5,541 nt of DNA from an uncultured beta proteobacterium (GTDB taxonomy: Bacteria; Pseudomonadota; Gammaproteobacteria; Burkholderiales; Rhodocyclaceae). The stretch's first letter is position 1. Each line of letters starts with the position of its first letter. Where the stretch lies: the NCBI GenBank assembly GCA_903953145.1, contig CAJBIL010000446.1, positions 1 to 5,541 of the forward strand, read 5' to 3'. The notes under the pieces are model-generated. The model saw only the letters and a program-made list of their open reading frames with translations, ran no database searches and had not been told where the DNA came from. Below are positions 5,253-5,541 of this stretch, piece by piece. A program made the translations under genes and the position numbers.

Positions 5253-5541
5253 TGACACGCAGCAAGCTCACTGACGAAGCAGCACCACAACCCATGCCGG
5301 CGGCTGGTTTGAGCTCAAATACGCGCCCGGGGCTTCGTATCCGCACCCTGCTGCTTGCCCTTGGCCTCATCGTTCTCATACCCCTGCTCGCCCTGCTGGT
5401 CTTCGACCTGAACAAGGAAGAACAGCGCATCCGTCACCATGCCGAATCAACGGCCATGAGCCTGGCACAGATTGCCGCCCACACGCTGGAGCGGCAACTG
5501 GGCGACACGCAGCAATTTCTCACAACCCTCGCCGCGCGCGC
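5252..5541 (+). CDS. Membrane-anchored sensor protein, N-terminal part (runs off the right edge)
   Basis: The frame from ATG 5252 stays open for 96 codons to the window edge. Residues 1-28 are a polar cytoplasmic tail, about 30-52 form one strong transmembrane helix (IRTLLLALGLIVLIPLLALL), and the rest (FDLNKEEQRIRHHAES onward) is an amphipathic helix-rich start of a periplasmic part. The stretch SLAQIAAHTLERQLGDTQQF followed by LTTLAAR resembles the first helix of Cache-type extracytoplasmic sensor domains, found in histidine kinases, diguanylate cyclases and chemoreceptors. The output domain is outside the window, so the class is unknown. There is no good ribosome site; ATG 5294 is an alternative start that keeps the membrane helix. 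It shares the strand of the two-component pair but is separated by 282 bases and probably has its own promoter. Confidence 0.75.
   Translation, partial: MTRSKLTDEAAPQPMPAAGLSSNTRPGLRIRTLLLALGLIVLIPLLALLVFDLNKEEQRIRHHAESTAMSLAQIAAHTLERQLGDTQQFLTTLAAR

Noticed and set aside
5003..5430. Minus-strand frames across the right intergenic region and the sensor gene start
   Set aside because: They read through the inverted repeat and oppose a frame with a clear transmembrane helix. No domain or ribosome site was seen.
1..5541. CRISPR array, tRNA or rRNA genes, insertion sequence transposase
   Set aside because: No regularly spaced direct repeats, no tRNA- or rRNA-like conserved stretches, and no transposase-like frame were seen.

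Overview
The window looks like GC-rich proteobacterial chromosome, most likely a betaproteobacterium. The evidence is compact gene packing with 4-base ATGA overlaps, a group 3d-type NAD-reducing hydrogenase diaphorase, a NarL-type two-component pair, and a REP/BIME-type palindrome with a GTCGGGCTTCA core. From memory that repeat is common in Rhodocyclales such as Dechloromonas and Accumulibacter relatives. The placement is an inference and no search was run.

Left third (1-2365, minus strand): the start of a hox operon. hoxF encodes a fused NuoE/NuoF-like diaphorase with FMN, NAD(H) and [4Fe-4S] signatures. It runs into hoxU, the ferredoxin-like small diaphorase subunit, which is cut by the left edge. 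Stop and start overlap by 4 bases. The catalytic subunits (hoxY, hoxH) would be expected further left, outside the window.

Centre (2366-2720): a divergent intergenic region between hoxF and a sensor kinase gene. It holds a dyad close to hoxF, a roughly 96-bp BIME-like palindrome, and a near-consensus FNR/Anr-type box (TTGAG-N4-ATCAA). The box lies where it could be a class II activator site for a hoxF promoter, while overlapping the -35 of a sigma70-like promoter for the kinase.

Right-centre (2721-4969, plus strand): a two-gene two-component system. The first gene is a soluble PAS-PAS histidine kinase of the NarL class. Its second PAS domain resembles a LOV domain and keeps the photo-adduct cysteine, the flavin-ring Asn residues and the Gln, but lacks both usual phosphate-binding arginines. 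The second gene, overlapping by 4 bases, is a NarL/FixJ response regulator with an unusual insertion in the receiver beta3-alpha3 loop.

Right end (4970-5541): a 282-bp intergenic stretch with a long imperfect inverted repeat (about 111 bp), a 7-2-7 inverted repeat that is also a tandem ACCGGTAA dimer, and a possible 18-codon leader ORF. It is followed by the start of a membrane-anchored sensor protein cut by the window edge.

Taken together, the window pairs an H2/NAD redox enzyme operon with a divergent cytoplasmic sensor pair that might read light or flavin state, with an oxygen- or redox-type regulator site between them. The regulatory link is an inference from layout only.
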